A program made the position numbers and the translations under genes. From assembly GCF_006539165.1 (NCBI RefSeq), contig NZ_BJMM01000023.1:44323-108322 (forward strand): DNA of 64,000 nt, written 5' to 3'. The notes under the pieces are model-generated. The model was not told where the DNA came from. It made no database searches and saw only the letters and a list, made by a program, of their open reading frames with translations. Below are positions 1 to 9,654 of this stretch, in pieces; positions within the stretch are counted from its first letter, which is position 1, and each line of letters starts with the position of its first letter. The DNA comes from Streptomyces cacaoi (GTDB lineage Bacteria; Actinomycetota; Actinomycetes; Streptomycetales; Streptomycetaceae).

Positions 1-1206
<1,206 letters not shown>

Positions 1207-1424
1207 CCGGCGCGGCAGCCCCCGCCACCTCGGCTTTTCACCGTTCCGGCCGGGCGCCCCGCCGCCCCGTGCGGGGCCCCGCGCAGCCGCCGCGCGGAGT
1301 GTTGCAAGAGCGCCACAAACCCGGGGGACCCCCGTCGACCCGTCCGCACCGGTGCGTAGGCTTCCGGAACGGCCGCCGGTCCCGTGGCGGCCGCGCCGAC
1401 GGAGACTGTCGAGAGGGGACGCAC

Positions 1425-2003
1425 GTGACGGTCAACATGTCCAAGGGCCAGGCGATCAGTCTGGAGAAGAGCGACGGGGGGACGCTGACCGCCGTGCGGA
1501 TGGGGCTGGGCTGGAAGGCCGCCCCGCGCCGTGGCTTCTTCGGCAAGCGCAGCAAGGAGATCGACCTGGACGCCTCGGCGGTGCTCTTCGCCGACAAGCA
1601 GCCCGTCGACGTCGTCTTCTTCCGCCATCTCGTCAGCGACGACGGCTCGGTCAAGCACACCGGCGACAACCTGGTCGGCGGCGCCGGGCAGGGCGGGGAC
1701 GACGAGGCGGTCATGGTGGACCTCCAGCGCGTCCCTGTGCACATCGACCAGATCGTGTTCACCGTCAACTCCTTCACCGGGCAGACCTTCGCGGAGGTCG
1801 AGAACGCCTTCTGCCGGCTCGTGGACGAGACCAACGGCCAGGAGCTGGCCCGCTACACCCTCACCGGCGGCGGCGACTACACCGCGCAGATCATGGCCAA
1901 GGTGCACCGCCAGGGCGGCGGTTGGCGGATGACGGCGATCGGCGAGCCGGCCGACGGCCGTACCTTCCAGGACCTGATGCCGAGCATCGCTCCCCATCTG
2001 TGA
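1425..2003 (+). CDS. TerD-family tellurium/stress resistance protein
   Basis: A 192-residue single-domain TerD-family protein. Members are cytosolic Ca2+-binding proteins linked to tellurite resistance and general stress; the biochemical role is not settled. I chose the GTG at 1425 because GAGAGGGG lies just upstream and the protein then opens MTVNMSKGQAISLEK, the usual TerD start. The ATG at 1437 is the alternative. Family features include GLGWKAAPRRGFFGK, an acidic IDLDASAVLF stretch and DNLVGGAGQGGDDE, the type of Asp-rich loop that binds calcium in TerD. The next gene downstream is a damaged relative and terC follows, so this is a small ter-type cluster. Confidence 0.9.
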   Translation: MTVNMSKGQAISLEKSDGGTLTAVRMGLGWKAAPRRGFFGKRSKEIDLDASAVLFADKQPVDVVFFRHLVSDDGSVKHTGDNLVGGAGQGGDDEAVMVDLQRVPVHIDQIVFTVNSFTGQTFAEVENAFCRLVDETNGQELARYTLTGGGDYTAQIMAKVHRQGGGWRMTAIGEPADGRTFQDLMPSIAPHL

Positions 2004-2043
2004 ACGTGCGGCGCCGTCCGTGCCGAGGGGGGAGAGGCCGCAG

Positions 2044-3960
2044 GTGACGGCCGAGCTGGCGCGCGGGCAGAACCATCCGCTGCCCGGCGGCCGGCTGGAG
2101 ATCCTGGTGTCGGCGGGAACACCCGTGATCGCCGGGGCGACGCTCAACGACGAGCGGGGCCGAATGCGGGACGCACGCTGGTGTGCCCACCCGGCGTCCC
2201 CGCGGTTGCCGGGCGTGGAGGTGCTCCGGCAGGCCGCCGCCGAGCACCGGCTCACCGTCGATCCCGCGGCGCTGCCGCAGGACGTGCACCGGGTGAACGT
2301 ACTGCTCGCGCTGCCGGAGGGCCCCGGCGGGCCGGCCCGGTTCGCGGGGCTGCCGGCCCCGTTCCTCGCCGTCACCGGGCCGGACGGCACGGTGCTGTCT
2401 CCTGCACGGTGCTGGGCCTCGGCGACGAATCGGCCGTGGTGGCGCTGGAGTTGTACCGCAGGCAGGGCGCGTGGAAAATCCGCGCCGTGGGCCAGGGGTA
2501 TGCGGCGGGGCTCGCCGCGCTGCTGGCCGACCAGGGGCTGCCGGACGGCCGGCGGGTGACCAAGGCGGCCATGGCGGCGGTCGCCGTGGGCCGGAACCGC
2601 TCGTCCGCGGCCGCCGCCCGCCGGGGACGGGGCCGCGAGCCCGGACGGCGACCCGGCCCGGACTTCCGCCGCAGCGCCCGGCGTCGACTCCACCGGGCCG
2701 GAAGAGCGCGGCGGCGTCGACCACCGCCATCCGCACCGCGCCCCCGCTTCCCCGTAAAGGTCCGCCCGCGGCGCGGGCCGGGGCCGCCGGGCACCCGGAG
2801 TCGGGAGCGGCCGGGGGCGAGTCCGCGCGGGAGGAACCCGTCGCCGGGGACGCCCCGGGCCGGACGGCGGAGGAACGCCTCTACAACCAGGTCCGGGCCA
2901 TGTTCGAGGATCTGACCCGCACCGTCGCTGCCTACCGTTCCGCCGTCGACTTCGCCGCCTCCCGCAGGGAACGCGAGCTGGAGCGGACCCTTCAGGATCC
3001 GCGCGCCCGCACCGGCCCGGCGGCCGAGGCCGCGCGCGAGGCGGTACACGCCCGGCACGCCGGGCTGGTGGGGCAGGCCCGGGCGGTGCTCGACCGCGAT
3101 CTGGCCCAACTGCGGGCGGAGTCCGAGGTCATGGAGCCGGCGCTGCCGCCCGCGCCGGCCCGCTGGGACAACCCCGTCTGGCACGCCTACCAGCCGCCCG
3201 CCGACCGGCCGACGGCCCTGTGGCTGGGCGACCTCACGCTGCCGGAGGCCCCGGATCTGCGGATCCCGATGCTGCTGCGGCTTCCGCTGGAGCGGGGGCT
3301 GTGGGGCGACTCCGGGCCGGCCCGCGCCGAGGACGGCTGTGTCGTCCCCGGCGGGCTGCGCGAGCCGGCGACGCGGACGGCGGTGGCGCTCGCGGCCCGG
3401 CTGCTGGCCGTGCACCCCGTGGGCGCCCTGACGGTGCACGTCATCGATCCGGACCGGAGCGCCGGCGAGTCGTCGGCGCCGCTGGCGGAGTCCGGCGCGC
3501 TGCACGAGCCCCGGCGGCCGGCGCGCGGGGTGTGGACGCGGTGCTGGACCGCCTCGTCCGGCGGGTGGAGCTGGTGCGGACGGCGGTGCGCCACCACGCG
3601 GTGGACGCGCTGCCCGACGACATGGATCTCGCTGACCAGCTGCTGTGGGTGCACGACTTCCCGCACGGCTTCGACGACCGGGCGCTCACGAAGCTGCGGT
3701 ATCTCGTGGACGAGGGCGCCTCGGCGGGGGTGAGCCTGATGCTGGTCGCCGACCGGCGGGACGCGGACGAGTACGGGCCGGTGCTGGATCCGCTGTGGCG
3801 CTCGCTGCTGCGGCTCACGCCCGTCCCCGACGACCATCTCGCCGACCCGTGGGTGGGGCCCGCGTGGCGCTACGAACCGCCGTTGCCCCCGCCGGGCAGC
3901 GGGATCGTCCCGGAGGTGCTGCGCCGGCTGGCCGCGGTCCGCCGGGAGCGGGGCGGCTGA
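2044..3960 (+). pseudogene. Multi-domain TerD-family gene broken by frame changes
   Basis: Recognisable protein runs through three reading frames. From the GTG at 2044 (strong GGGGGGAGAGG upstream), frame 1 gives the start of a TerD domain up to TGPDGTVLS near 2400. Frame 3 continues it (LGLGDESAVVALELYRR, VGQGYAAGLAALLADQG) to about 2580. A Pro/Ala-rich linker follows whose frame is unclear. Frame 2 then gives RTAEERLYNQVRAMFEDLTR through HVIDPDRSAG, and frame 1 resumes near 3520 (VDAVLDRLVRRVELVR) to the TGA at 3960. At 2396-2402 and 3528-3535 the change can be explained by an extra TC and an extra TG. Joined, the product would be about 635 residues. Neighbouring genes are intact, so this is either true decay or a cluster of base-call errors. 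The TerD-family gene at the right edge of the window has the same ELYRR-GAWK-RAVGQGYA segment. Confidence 0.7.
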
Positions 3961-4117
3961 GCGGGCACCGCGGGCCTCACCGCGGGCCTCACCATGGGCG
4001 TCATCGGGGTGTCACAGCGGGCTCGTCGCGGGCGTTCCCGCCGGTCGGCCGGGGTGAGCGGGCTCACTCCACCCACTCACTTTGCCTTTTCATGGGGTTG
4101 CTTTACCCTCTTTTCAA

Positions 4118-4254
4118 CGGAGGGGAGTATTCCCAGCCACGCGACGTCCCCGTCAGTACGGACCGACAGGACCGGTCCCGGGGCGTCGGCCCGATCCGCG
4201 CGGTGCGATCTGGTGGAAGAGACCTCCGGCCCATGCTCGACAGCACGCCGGAGG
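4118..4254 (+). promoter_or_regulatory. Probable yybP-ykoY (Mn2+) riboswitch of the TerC gene
   Basis: The leader contains GGGGAGTA, the hallmark of yybP-ykoY RNAs, at 4122-4129. A closing helix P1 pairs CGGAGG (4118-4123) with CCTCCG (4223-4228), with GAAGAGA just before the 3' strand. Inside, CGACGTCCCC (4142-4151) pairs with GGGGCGTCG (4180-4188). The P1 3' strand can instead pair CCTCCGGC (4223-4230) with GCCGGAGG (4247-4254), which contains the Shine-Dalgarno GGAGG of terC. The two pairings exclude each other. That fits a translational ON switch in which metal binding stabilises P1 and frees the ribosome site. The class is known to control TerC-family and Mn2+ exporters; assignment here is by eye. 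Confidence 0.75.
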
Positions 4255-4260
4255 ACCTTC

Positions 4261-5322
4261 ATGGACGTTTCCATGGCTGTCTGGGCGCTGACCATCGTCG
4301 GTCTGTGCGCCCTGATCGCCGTCGACTTCTTCATCGGCGGCCGTAAACCGCACGAGGTCTCCCTCAAGGAGGCCGGCATCTGGACCACCGTCTGGGTGGT
4401 GCTCGCCGTGCTCTTCGGGCTCGGCCTCTTCCTGTTCGAGGGCGGCGGCCCCTCGGGTGAGTTCTTCGCGGGCTTCATCACCGAGAAGTCGCTGAGCGTC
4501 GACAACCTCTTCGTCTTCATCCTCATCATGGGGAAGTTCGCGGTCCCGACGGTCTACCAGCAGCGGGTGCTGATGGTGGGTGTCCTGATCGCGCTGGTGC
4601 TGCGCGGTCTGTTCATCGCCGCCGGCGCGGCCATGATCTCCGCCTTCTCCTGGGTCTTCTTCCTCTTCGGCGCGTTCCTGATCTGGACGGCCTGGAAGCT
4701 CATCAAGGAGGCGATGAGCGACGAGGAGGACGAGGAGTACGAAGAGAACCGGTTCTTGAAGATGGTCGAGCGGCGCTTCCCGTCGACCGACCGGTACCAC
4801 GGCACCAAGCTGTTCGTCGTCGAGAACGGCAAGCGGCTGATGACGCCGATGCTCGTCGTGATGCTGGCGATCGGCACCACCGATGTGCTCTTCGCGCTCG
4901 ACTCGATCCCGGCCATCTTCGGCCTCACCCAGGACCCGTACATCGTCTTCACCGCCAACGCCTTCGCGCTGATGGGCCTGCGGCAGCTCTACTTCCTCAT
5001 CGGCGGGCTGCTGAGGAAGCTGGTGCACCTGTCCTACGGGCTGTCGGTCATCCTCGGCTTCATCGGCGTCAAGCTCGTCCTCCACGCGCTGCACGAGACG
5101 GGTGTGCACGTGCCGGAGATCAGCATCCCGGTCTCGCTCGGCGTCATCTGCGGCGTCCTGGTCGTCACGACCGTCACCTCGCTGCTGGCCTCCCGCAAGC
5201 AGCGGGGGACGGGGGACGGCGCGGGCGGCGCGTCCGGCGACGGCGGCGAGCAGGACGAGCAGGCCGGACAGGACGCGGACGGCTCGAAGAGCGTTGCGCG
5301 CAGGGCCGACATCGAGCCCTGA
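4261..5322 (+). CDS. TerC/Alx-family integral membrane protein
   Basis: A 353-residue polytopic membrane protein of the TerC family. Relatives act in tellurite resistance, and some (Alx, YkoY) take part in Mn2+ export or loading of exported metalloproteins. The ATG at 4261 follows GGAGG by six bases. About seven to nine hydrophobic segments are visible. Conserved family blocks include DNLFVF (residues 81-86) and TDVLFALDSIPAIFG (207-221), whose membrane Asp residues are the likely metal ligands. A cytoplasmic loop is very acidic (SDEEDEEYEE), and the last 45 residues are a polar Gly/Asp/Gln tail outside the conserved core. The upstream leader looks like a Mn2+ riboswitch, which favours a manganese role over tellurite. 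Confidence 0.92.
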   Translation: MDVSMAVWALTIVGLCALIAVDFFIGGRKPHEVSLKEAGIWTTVWVVLAVLFGLGLFLFEGGGPSGEFFAGFITEKSLSVDNLFVFILIMGKFAVPTVYQQRVLMVGVLIALVLRGLFIAAGAAMISAFSWVFFLFGAFLIWTAWKLIKEAMSDEEDEEYEENRFLKMVERRFPSTDRYHGTKLFVVENGKRLMTPMLVVMLAIGTTDVLFALDSIPAIFGLTQDPYIVFTANAFALMGLRQLYFLIGGLLRKLVHLSYGLSVILGFIGVKLVLHALHETGVHVPEISIPVSLGVICGVLVVTTVTSLLASRKQRGTGDGAGGASGDGGEQDEQAGQDADGSKSVARRADIEP

Positions 5323-5337
5323 GCCGCCTCCCCGAAC

Positions 5338-5386
5338 CTCCCGGTTCCGCCCCGGCACTCCTTCCGGTAGGGGGCGGGACCGGGAG
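5338..5386 (+). terminator. Intrinsic terminator after terC
   Basis: The 16-base arms 5338-5353 and 5371-5386 pair with a single G-T wobble, and TCGTCCTTTCC follows. It lies 15 bases after the terC stop. Confidence 0.75.
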
Positions 5387-5403
5387 TCGTCCTTTCCACG
5401 GGT

Positions 5404-5431
5404 ACGCCCGCGGATGTCCCTCCGCGGGCGT
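5404..5431. terminator. Perfect 11-bp hairpin between convergent genes
   Basis: ACGCCCGCGGA (5404-5414) and its exact complement (5421-5431) flank a six-base loop. It sits between terC (plus) and the large minus-strand gene ending at 5454, so it can act in both directions. Confidence 0.6.
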
Positions 5432-5453
5432 CCCTTCGCAGACGTCCGGCCGG

Positions 5454-8400
5454 CTACCGGGTCACGGTGACGCGGCGTTCCGCGCGTGCGCCGTTGACCA
5501 GCACGCTCAGCGTCACCGTGCCCGGCCGCAGCCCCGTGAGCGTGCCGGCGGCCGGGTCGAACACGGCGGTGCAGCGGCCCCGGGGGACGGCGCCGCGCAC
5601 ACACAGCCCCCGCGCGCCGGGCCAGTCCGCGCTCACCGGCCAGTCCACCGGGATCCGGCGGGCCTCGGCGCCCGCGCCCTGCCGCACCGTCGCGGACGCC
5701 TGCGCGCGCTCCCCGGCCCGGATGCGTCCGGGCGCCCGCAGGGTGAGCCCGTCCACGTGCGGACGGGTCTGCACGGACAGCCAGTCGCCGTCCCGTCCCG
5801 GCCGGCCGCGGTCCACCCCGACGAGCGACCAGCCGGTGAACCCGCCCTCGCCGGGCGGTGCCGCCGGTGCCTTGCCGGAGTTGCCGTTCACCAGATACGG
5901 CACCCCGTCCACGTGCGAGGCGTCGAACACCCCGACGTGTCCGCCGATGAGCACCGCGCCCTTGCCCGAGCGGGCGCGGAACCGGGCGAGCCAGTCCTCC
6001 AGCAGATCGGCCTCGCGGCGGTCCGTCAGCCGGCTGCCGTGCTGCGGCGTCGGATCGCGGGGCGGCACATGCTGGAGGACGGCCACCGAGCCGATCCGTG
6101 GATCCTTCGCGGCCTTCTCCAACTGCTGTTTGAGCCCCTTCAGTTGGTCCCATCCGCCGCCGCGCACCGTCAGCGAGGAGGTGTCCAGCGTCACGAAGCG
6201 GGTGCCGCGGTGGTCGAAGGTGCGGTGGGCCGGGCCGAACTCCTTGACGAAGTTGTCGATCGAACCGCCCATCACCTCGTGGTTGCCCGGCACGTAGTAC
6301 CAGGGCACGGCGTCCCCCAGCTCCTCGCGCAGCAGCCGGTGCCCGAACGCCAGATCGGCGGGGGAGCCCTCGTCGACGAAGTCGCCGTTGACGACGACGA
6401 AGTCGGGCCGGGCCGCGCGGATCTCCCGCAGCGTGCGCCGCGCCTGGCGTACCGCCTCGCCGTCCGGTTCCCGCGCGACGAACTGCGCGTCCGAGAGCAC
6501 CGCGAACCGCCAGTCGCGGCCCGCGGTGTCCGCCGCGGTCGAGATCAGCGGATCGTGCGGGCGGCCCGCCGCCGGGAGTTCGACGTCGGGCGGGATCCGG
6601 GCGACGAGTTCGTCCAGCACGACCTCGCCGGAGTAGCGCGCGGACGGCCGTGTCTCGGCGAGATAGAAGCGGTGCAGCCGCAGCGGGTAGGCCACGCCCT
6701 CGGGCACCTCGAAGGTGATCCGACGCCAGCCCTCCCAGTCGATGTGCGGGCCGCGCAGCACCTGGTCGGTGCCGGCCGCGTCCTTGAGGTGCAGCGAGGG
6801 CCAGGCGCCCGAGCCGTCGCCCTTGAGCCACAGGGAGAAGGCACGTGGCTGGCCCTCGACGGTGACGTCCTCGGGCGGGCTGGCGTAGGCGGCGCGGGTG
6901 GCGGTCGACTCGGTGAAGTCGTAGCTCAGCTTCAGCCCGCCGCCCTCCTTGCCCGCGGGTTCCGGCGCGAGCGAGCCGCTCGCCCGGGCCGCGCTGAACT
7001 TCCAGTCGGCGGCGTCGTCGAAGCCGGCCACGGTCTTCTCGTGCAGGCCGACCGTGACCGCGAGCCGGGTGGTGTGCCCGCGCACGGTCGCGGTGACGAT
7101 CCCGGAGGCCGTGTCCCGGCCCGGCCGCGCCCGCACCCGGAAGGTGCCCGAACCGTCGTCGGCCGGCGCGATGTCGAACAGCGAACGGTCGTAGTCCAGC
7201 CGGGCGTCGGCCGGTTCGACGGGCGCGCTCGTGCCGTCCGCCGTGTACCCGACGAGCCCGAACGCCGAGGAGGCGTCGGCGTTCGGCAGCCCCACCCGCT
7301 CCCGGGTCGGCCGCACCCGGTCCAGCGCCCCCACGACGTGCAGCCGGGTCGAGCCGGTGGCCCCGGCGCGGTGGGCGCTCGCCCGTACGTCGCCGGTCCG
7401 CCGCGCGTGGAACACCCCGTCCGCGTCGACCCGTCCGGTGCCGGGCCGGTCGGTGCGCCAGCGGGGGCGCGGGTCGCCGTGCGCCGGGCCGTAGGTCTCG
7501 TCGTAGCCGGCCGCCGACAGCCTGCGGGTCAGGCCGGTGAAGACCCGTTCGGGGTGGCCGCCGGGCACGTTGTCCGCCGTCGGCGCGGTCCGCGCGTCCA
7601 TGGCCGTGCCGACCCGGTAGCCGGTGAGCCGGCCCGAGCCGGCGGGGGCGGTGAGCGCGAGCCCGTTGGGCACCGGGCGCTGCGCCCCGTCGGAGGGCGC
7701 GTTCTCCAACCGCAGCCCGCGGGCGCCCGGTTCGCGGGCCAGCAGCGTGGACGAGCCGCCGCCGTCCAGGTTGAGCGCGTTCCAGGCGCCGAGCTTCTTC
7801 ATCATCACGCCCAGCTCGGTCAGCGTCACACCGCCCGAGGCGGCCTGCCGGCCGTCGACCGACAGCACATGCATGGTGCCGCCGTCGCGGGAGAAGCCGA
7901 CCGCGGTGCGCGGCGCCGTCTCGTTGTTCGGCTTGCCCTCCCAGTTCTGCGGCTTGCCGTCCACGACCAGCAGGCCCCGGCCGCCGACGGCCGTGCGCGG
8001 CAGCGGCGAACCGTCGTCGGTGCGCACCCGGTAGGCCGTCTCCACCCGGTCACCGGGACGGAGCGCGGCCAGCCGCCGCGCGCCCTCACCGCGGCCGAGC
8101 AGCGCCGTGACCCCGTCCGGCAGGGGCTCCTTGCCGGGCTTGCCGGTGGCGACGACCCTGCCGTCCTCCACGGTGACCTCGGTGGCGTCCGGATCGTGGT
8201 CGACGGTCATCGCGCGGTCCGCCTCGCCCCACTGCGAGTCGTAGACGCCGATGCCGTCGGCGGGCACGTTCGCCGCGTCCCGGCCGTCCAGCCGCGCCTT
8301 TCCGCCCGGCAGCGTGACGGTGCCCTCGAAGTACAGATCCAGCACCCGCCCGGCCGCCTCCGGGCCGATGCCGACGGCCTCGGAGGTGCCCGGCGCCGGC

Positions 8401-9029
8401 GAGTGGACGGGCCTGCCGTCGCGGACGCCCGGGCCGAGGGGCGCACCGGTCTCGTTGATGTCGAAGAAGTCCGCGTTGAGAGCGGCGACGGTGCGCCGGC
8501 CCTTCCCCGGGTCGTGCCGCTCGGCCAGCTCGCCGACGGTGTGCCGCTCGGAGACCTTGCCGGAGGACAGATAGTCGGCCCGGGCGCCCTTCCGGCCGCT
8601 GCCGAGCCGGAGACTGAGCGCGGAGGCCCGGAGGAACTTGCCGGGCTCCAGCCGCTCGAACGAGGTGAGTTCGGCACCCGGCGCGACGGGGCGGCTGGTG
8701 CGGGACAGCTCCATTCCGGCACCGGACGGCCCGGCCGCGCGCTGCTCCGGCCGTGCCGCCGCCTCCCGCTGCTGCGCCGTCGGCCGGTCCGGCCCCGGGA
8801 CGGCGGTCGCGCCCGCGGGCAGCAGCCCGACGAGCAGCCCGGCGAGCGCCAGGGCGACGGCAGCCGGAAGGCGGCCCCGCGGACGCCGGGCGGCGCCGGA
8901 GCCTCCGCGGGCGCGAGCGGTGCGAGCGGCGTGGGCCTGTGCGGGGCGGGCGGGGCCCGGTGGCCGGGACGGGCCGTGGGGCCGGGGCGGTCTGTCGTGT
9001 ACGTCGTCGGCTGGTCTCTCTGCGTCCAC
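5454..9029 (-). CDS. Secreted phosphodiester glycosidase / metallophosphatase fusion
   Basis: A very large exported protein (about 1191 residues). The start is taken as the GTG at 9029, preceded by TGGGGGACGTA; a GTG at 9041 is possible. Residues 1-53 are a basic Pro/Arg/Ala n-region, 54-70 a hydrophobic signal core, with cleavage near 75. Next comes a phosphodiester glycosidase (NAGPA-type) domain with NADFFDINETG and LNLDGGGSSTL near residue 420. Ig-like and jelly-roll segments follow. From about residue 838 there is a calcineurin-like metallophosphatase: LSDAQF, NGDFVDEG, PGNHEVMGG, LQHVPP and GGHVGVFD. The usual DxH and GHxH motifs read DAQ and GHVG, so metal binding may be altered. An Ig-like domain (VTLSVLVNGARAERRVTVTR) ends the protein. 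It probably acts outside the cell on phosphodiester-linked glycans; the substrate is unknown. Confidence 0.8.
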   Translation of the reverse strand: MDAERPADDVHDRPPRPHGPSRPPGPARPAQAHAARTARARGGSGAARRPRGRLPAAVALALAGLLVGLLPAGATAVPGPDRPTAQQREAAARPEQRAAGPSGAGMELSRTSRPVAPGAELTSFERLEPGKFLRASALSLRLGSGRKGARADYLSSGKVSERHTVGELAERHDPGKGRRTVAALNADFFDINETGAPLGPGVRDGRPVHSPAPGTSEAVGIGPEAAGRVLDLYFEGTVTLPGGKARLDGRDAANVPADGIGVYDSQWGEADRAMTVDHDPDATEVTVEDGRVVATGKPGKEPLPDGVTALLGRGEGARRLAALRPGDRVETAYRVRTDDGSPLPRTAVGGRGLLVVDGKPQNWEGKPNNETAPRTAVGFSRDGGTMHVLSVDGRQAASGGVTLTELGVMMKKLGAWNALNLDGGGSSTLLAREPGARGLRLENAPSDGAQRPVPNGLALTAPAGSGRLTGYRVGTAMDARTAPTADNVPGGHPERVFTGLTRRLSAAGYDETYGPAHGDPRPRWRTDRPGTGRVDADGVFHARRTGDVRASAHRAGATGSTRLHVVGALDRVRPTRERVGLPNADASSAFGLVGYTADGTSAPVEPADARLDYDRSLFDIAPADDGSGTFRVRARPGRDTASGIVTATVRGHTTRLAVTVGLHEKTVAGFDDAADWKFSAARASGSLAPEPAGKEGGGLKLSYDFTESTATRAAYASPPEDVTVEGQPRAFSLWLKGDGSGAWPSLHLKDAAGTDQVLRGPHIDWEGWRRITFEVPEGVAYPLRLHRFYLAETRPSARYSGEVVLDELVARIPPDVELPAAGRPHDPLISTAADTAGRDWRFAVLSDAQFVAREPDGEAVRQARRTLREIRAARPDFVVVNGDFVDEGSPADLAFGHRLLREELGDAVPWYYVPGNHEVMGGSIDNFVKEFGPAHRTFDHRGTRFVTLDTSSLTVRGGGWDQLKGLKQQLEKAAKDPRIGSVAVLQHVPPRDPTPQHGSRLTDRREADLLEDWLARFRARSGKGAVLIGGHVGVFDASHVDGVPYLVNGNSGKAPAAPPGEGGFTGWSLVGVDRGRPGRDGDWLSVQTRPHVDGLTLRAPGRIRAGERAQASATVRQGAGAEARRIPVDWPVSADWPGARGLCVRGAVPRGRCTAVFDPAAGTLTGLRPGTVTLSVLVNGARAERRVTVTR

Positions 9030-9603
9030 TACGTCCCCCACAAGGAACCGGATCGGCGGTGGTCGAGGCGGTACGCCCGGGCACTCGGCACGGCCCGGGC
9101 GCTTCCCGGCGGGCCCCGGGCGACCCGGCGCGGCACGGATCAACTCGGGTCCGTCCTCCGGGTGTTCGGCGTGTTCGGGGCGCCCTGCGTGTTCGGCGTG
9201 TTCGACGGATGCGGGCTTCCGGGCTTCGGGTGTCGCGGGCTCGGGCTGTGCGGACCGTGCGTGCGCCTCCGGGCGGACCGGGCGGCCCCGGACGGCCCGG
9301 GTGGTTCCGGCCGGTTCCCGGGACACCGGATGCTCCCGGCCGCCCCGGATATCGCCGCCGTTCCGGATGCCCCGGACCTCCGGTGCATGCCGGGTTTTAC
9401 GGAACTGACCGAACTGACCGAACTGACGGAACTTCCGGTGCTTCCGGTCGTGCGCGGTGTTCCCGGGCCTTCCGGGTCTCCTGGTCCGCACCGTGCGTCG
9501 CGTGGCACAGCGTCCCAAGACGGACGGGCCCGCACCAGGGGGCCGAAGCGAACCCGAGGGAAACAACCGGTCGTTCCGGGACGTCCGTGAAGGGCAGCCG
9601 AAA
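9030..9603. other. Long gene-free stretch upstream of the secreted phosphatase
   Basis: No supportable gene on either strand. The open frames here are Pro/Arg-rich products of GC bias. The stretch is made of short reiterated words: CGTGTTCGG repeats near 9167-9200, CCCGG/CCGG-rich repeats near 9290-9370 and a 9-bp tandem repeat at 9402-9437. The promoter of the minus-strand gene should lie here, but I see no clear -10/-35 pair. Confidence 0.6.
9402..9437. repeat. 9-bp tandem repeat, four units
   Basis: GAACTGACC at 9402 and 9411, GAACTGACG at 9420 and the diverged GAACTTCCG at 9429, head to tail in non-coding DNA. Confidence 0.85.
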
Positions 9604-9638
9604 GCCCCGCGTCCGAAGGGGAGTTCGGAGCGCGGGGC
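9604..9638 (-). terminator. Terminator of the minus-strand membrane-protein gene
   Basis: GCCCCGCGTCCGAA (9604-9617) pairs with 9624-9638 apart from one bulged base. Read on the minus strand the hairpin is followed by TTTCGG, and it lies 17 bases past the stop codon at 9655. Confidence 0.65.
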
Positions 9639-9654
9639 CCGGCCGGAGGGCCGC

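Noticed and set aside
2044..3960. Programmed frameshifting in the TerD-family gene
   Set aside because: Three separate shifts with no slippery heptamer or downstream structure seen; decay or base-call error is simpler.
5757..9590. Very long open frame on the plus strand opposite the secreted phosphatase
   Set aside because: Its product is Gly/Arg/Val-rich with no domain logic. Long antisense frames are expected opposite genes with GC-rich third positions.
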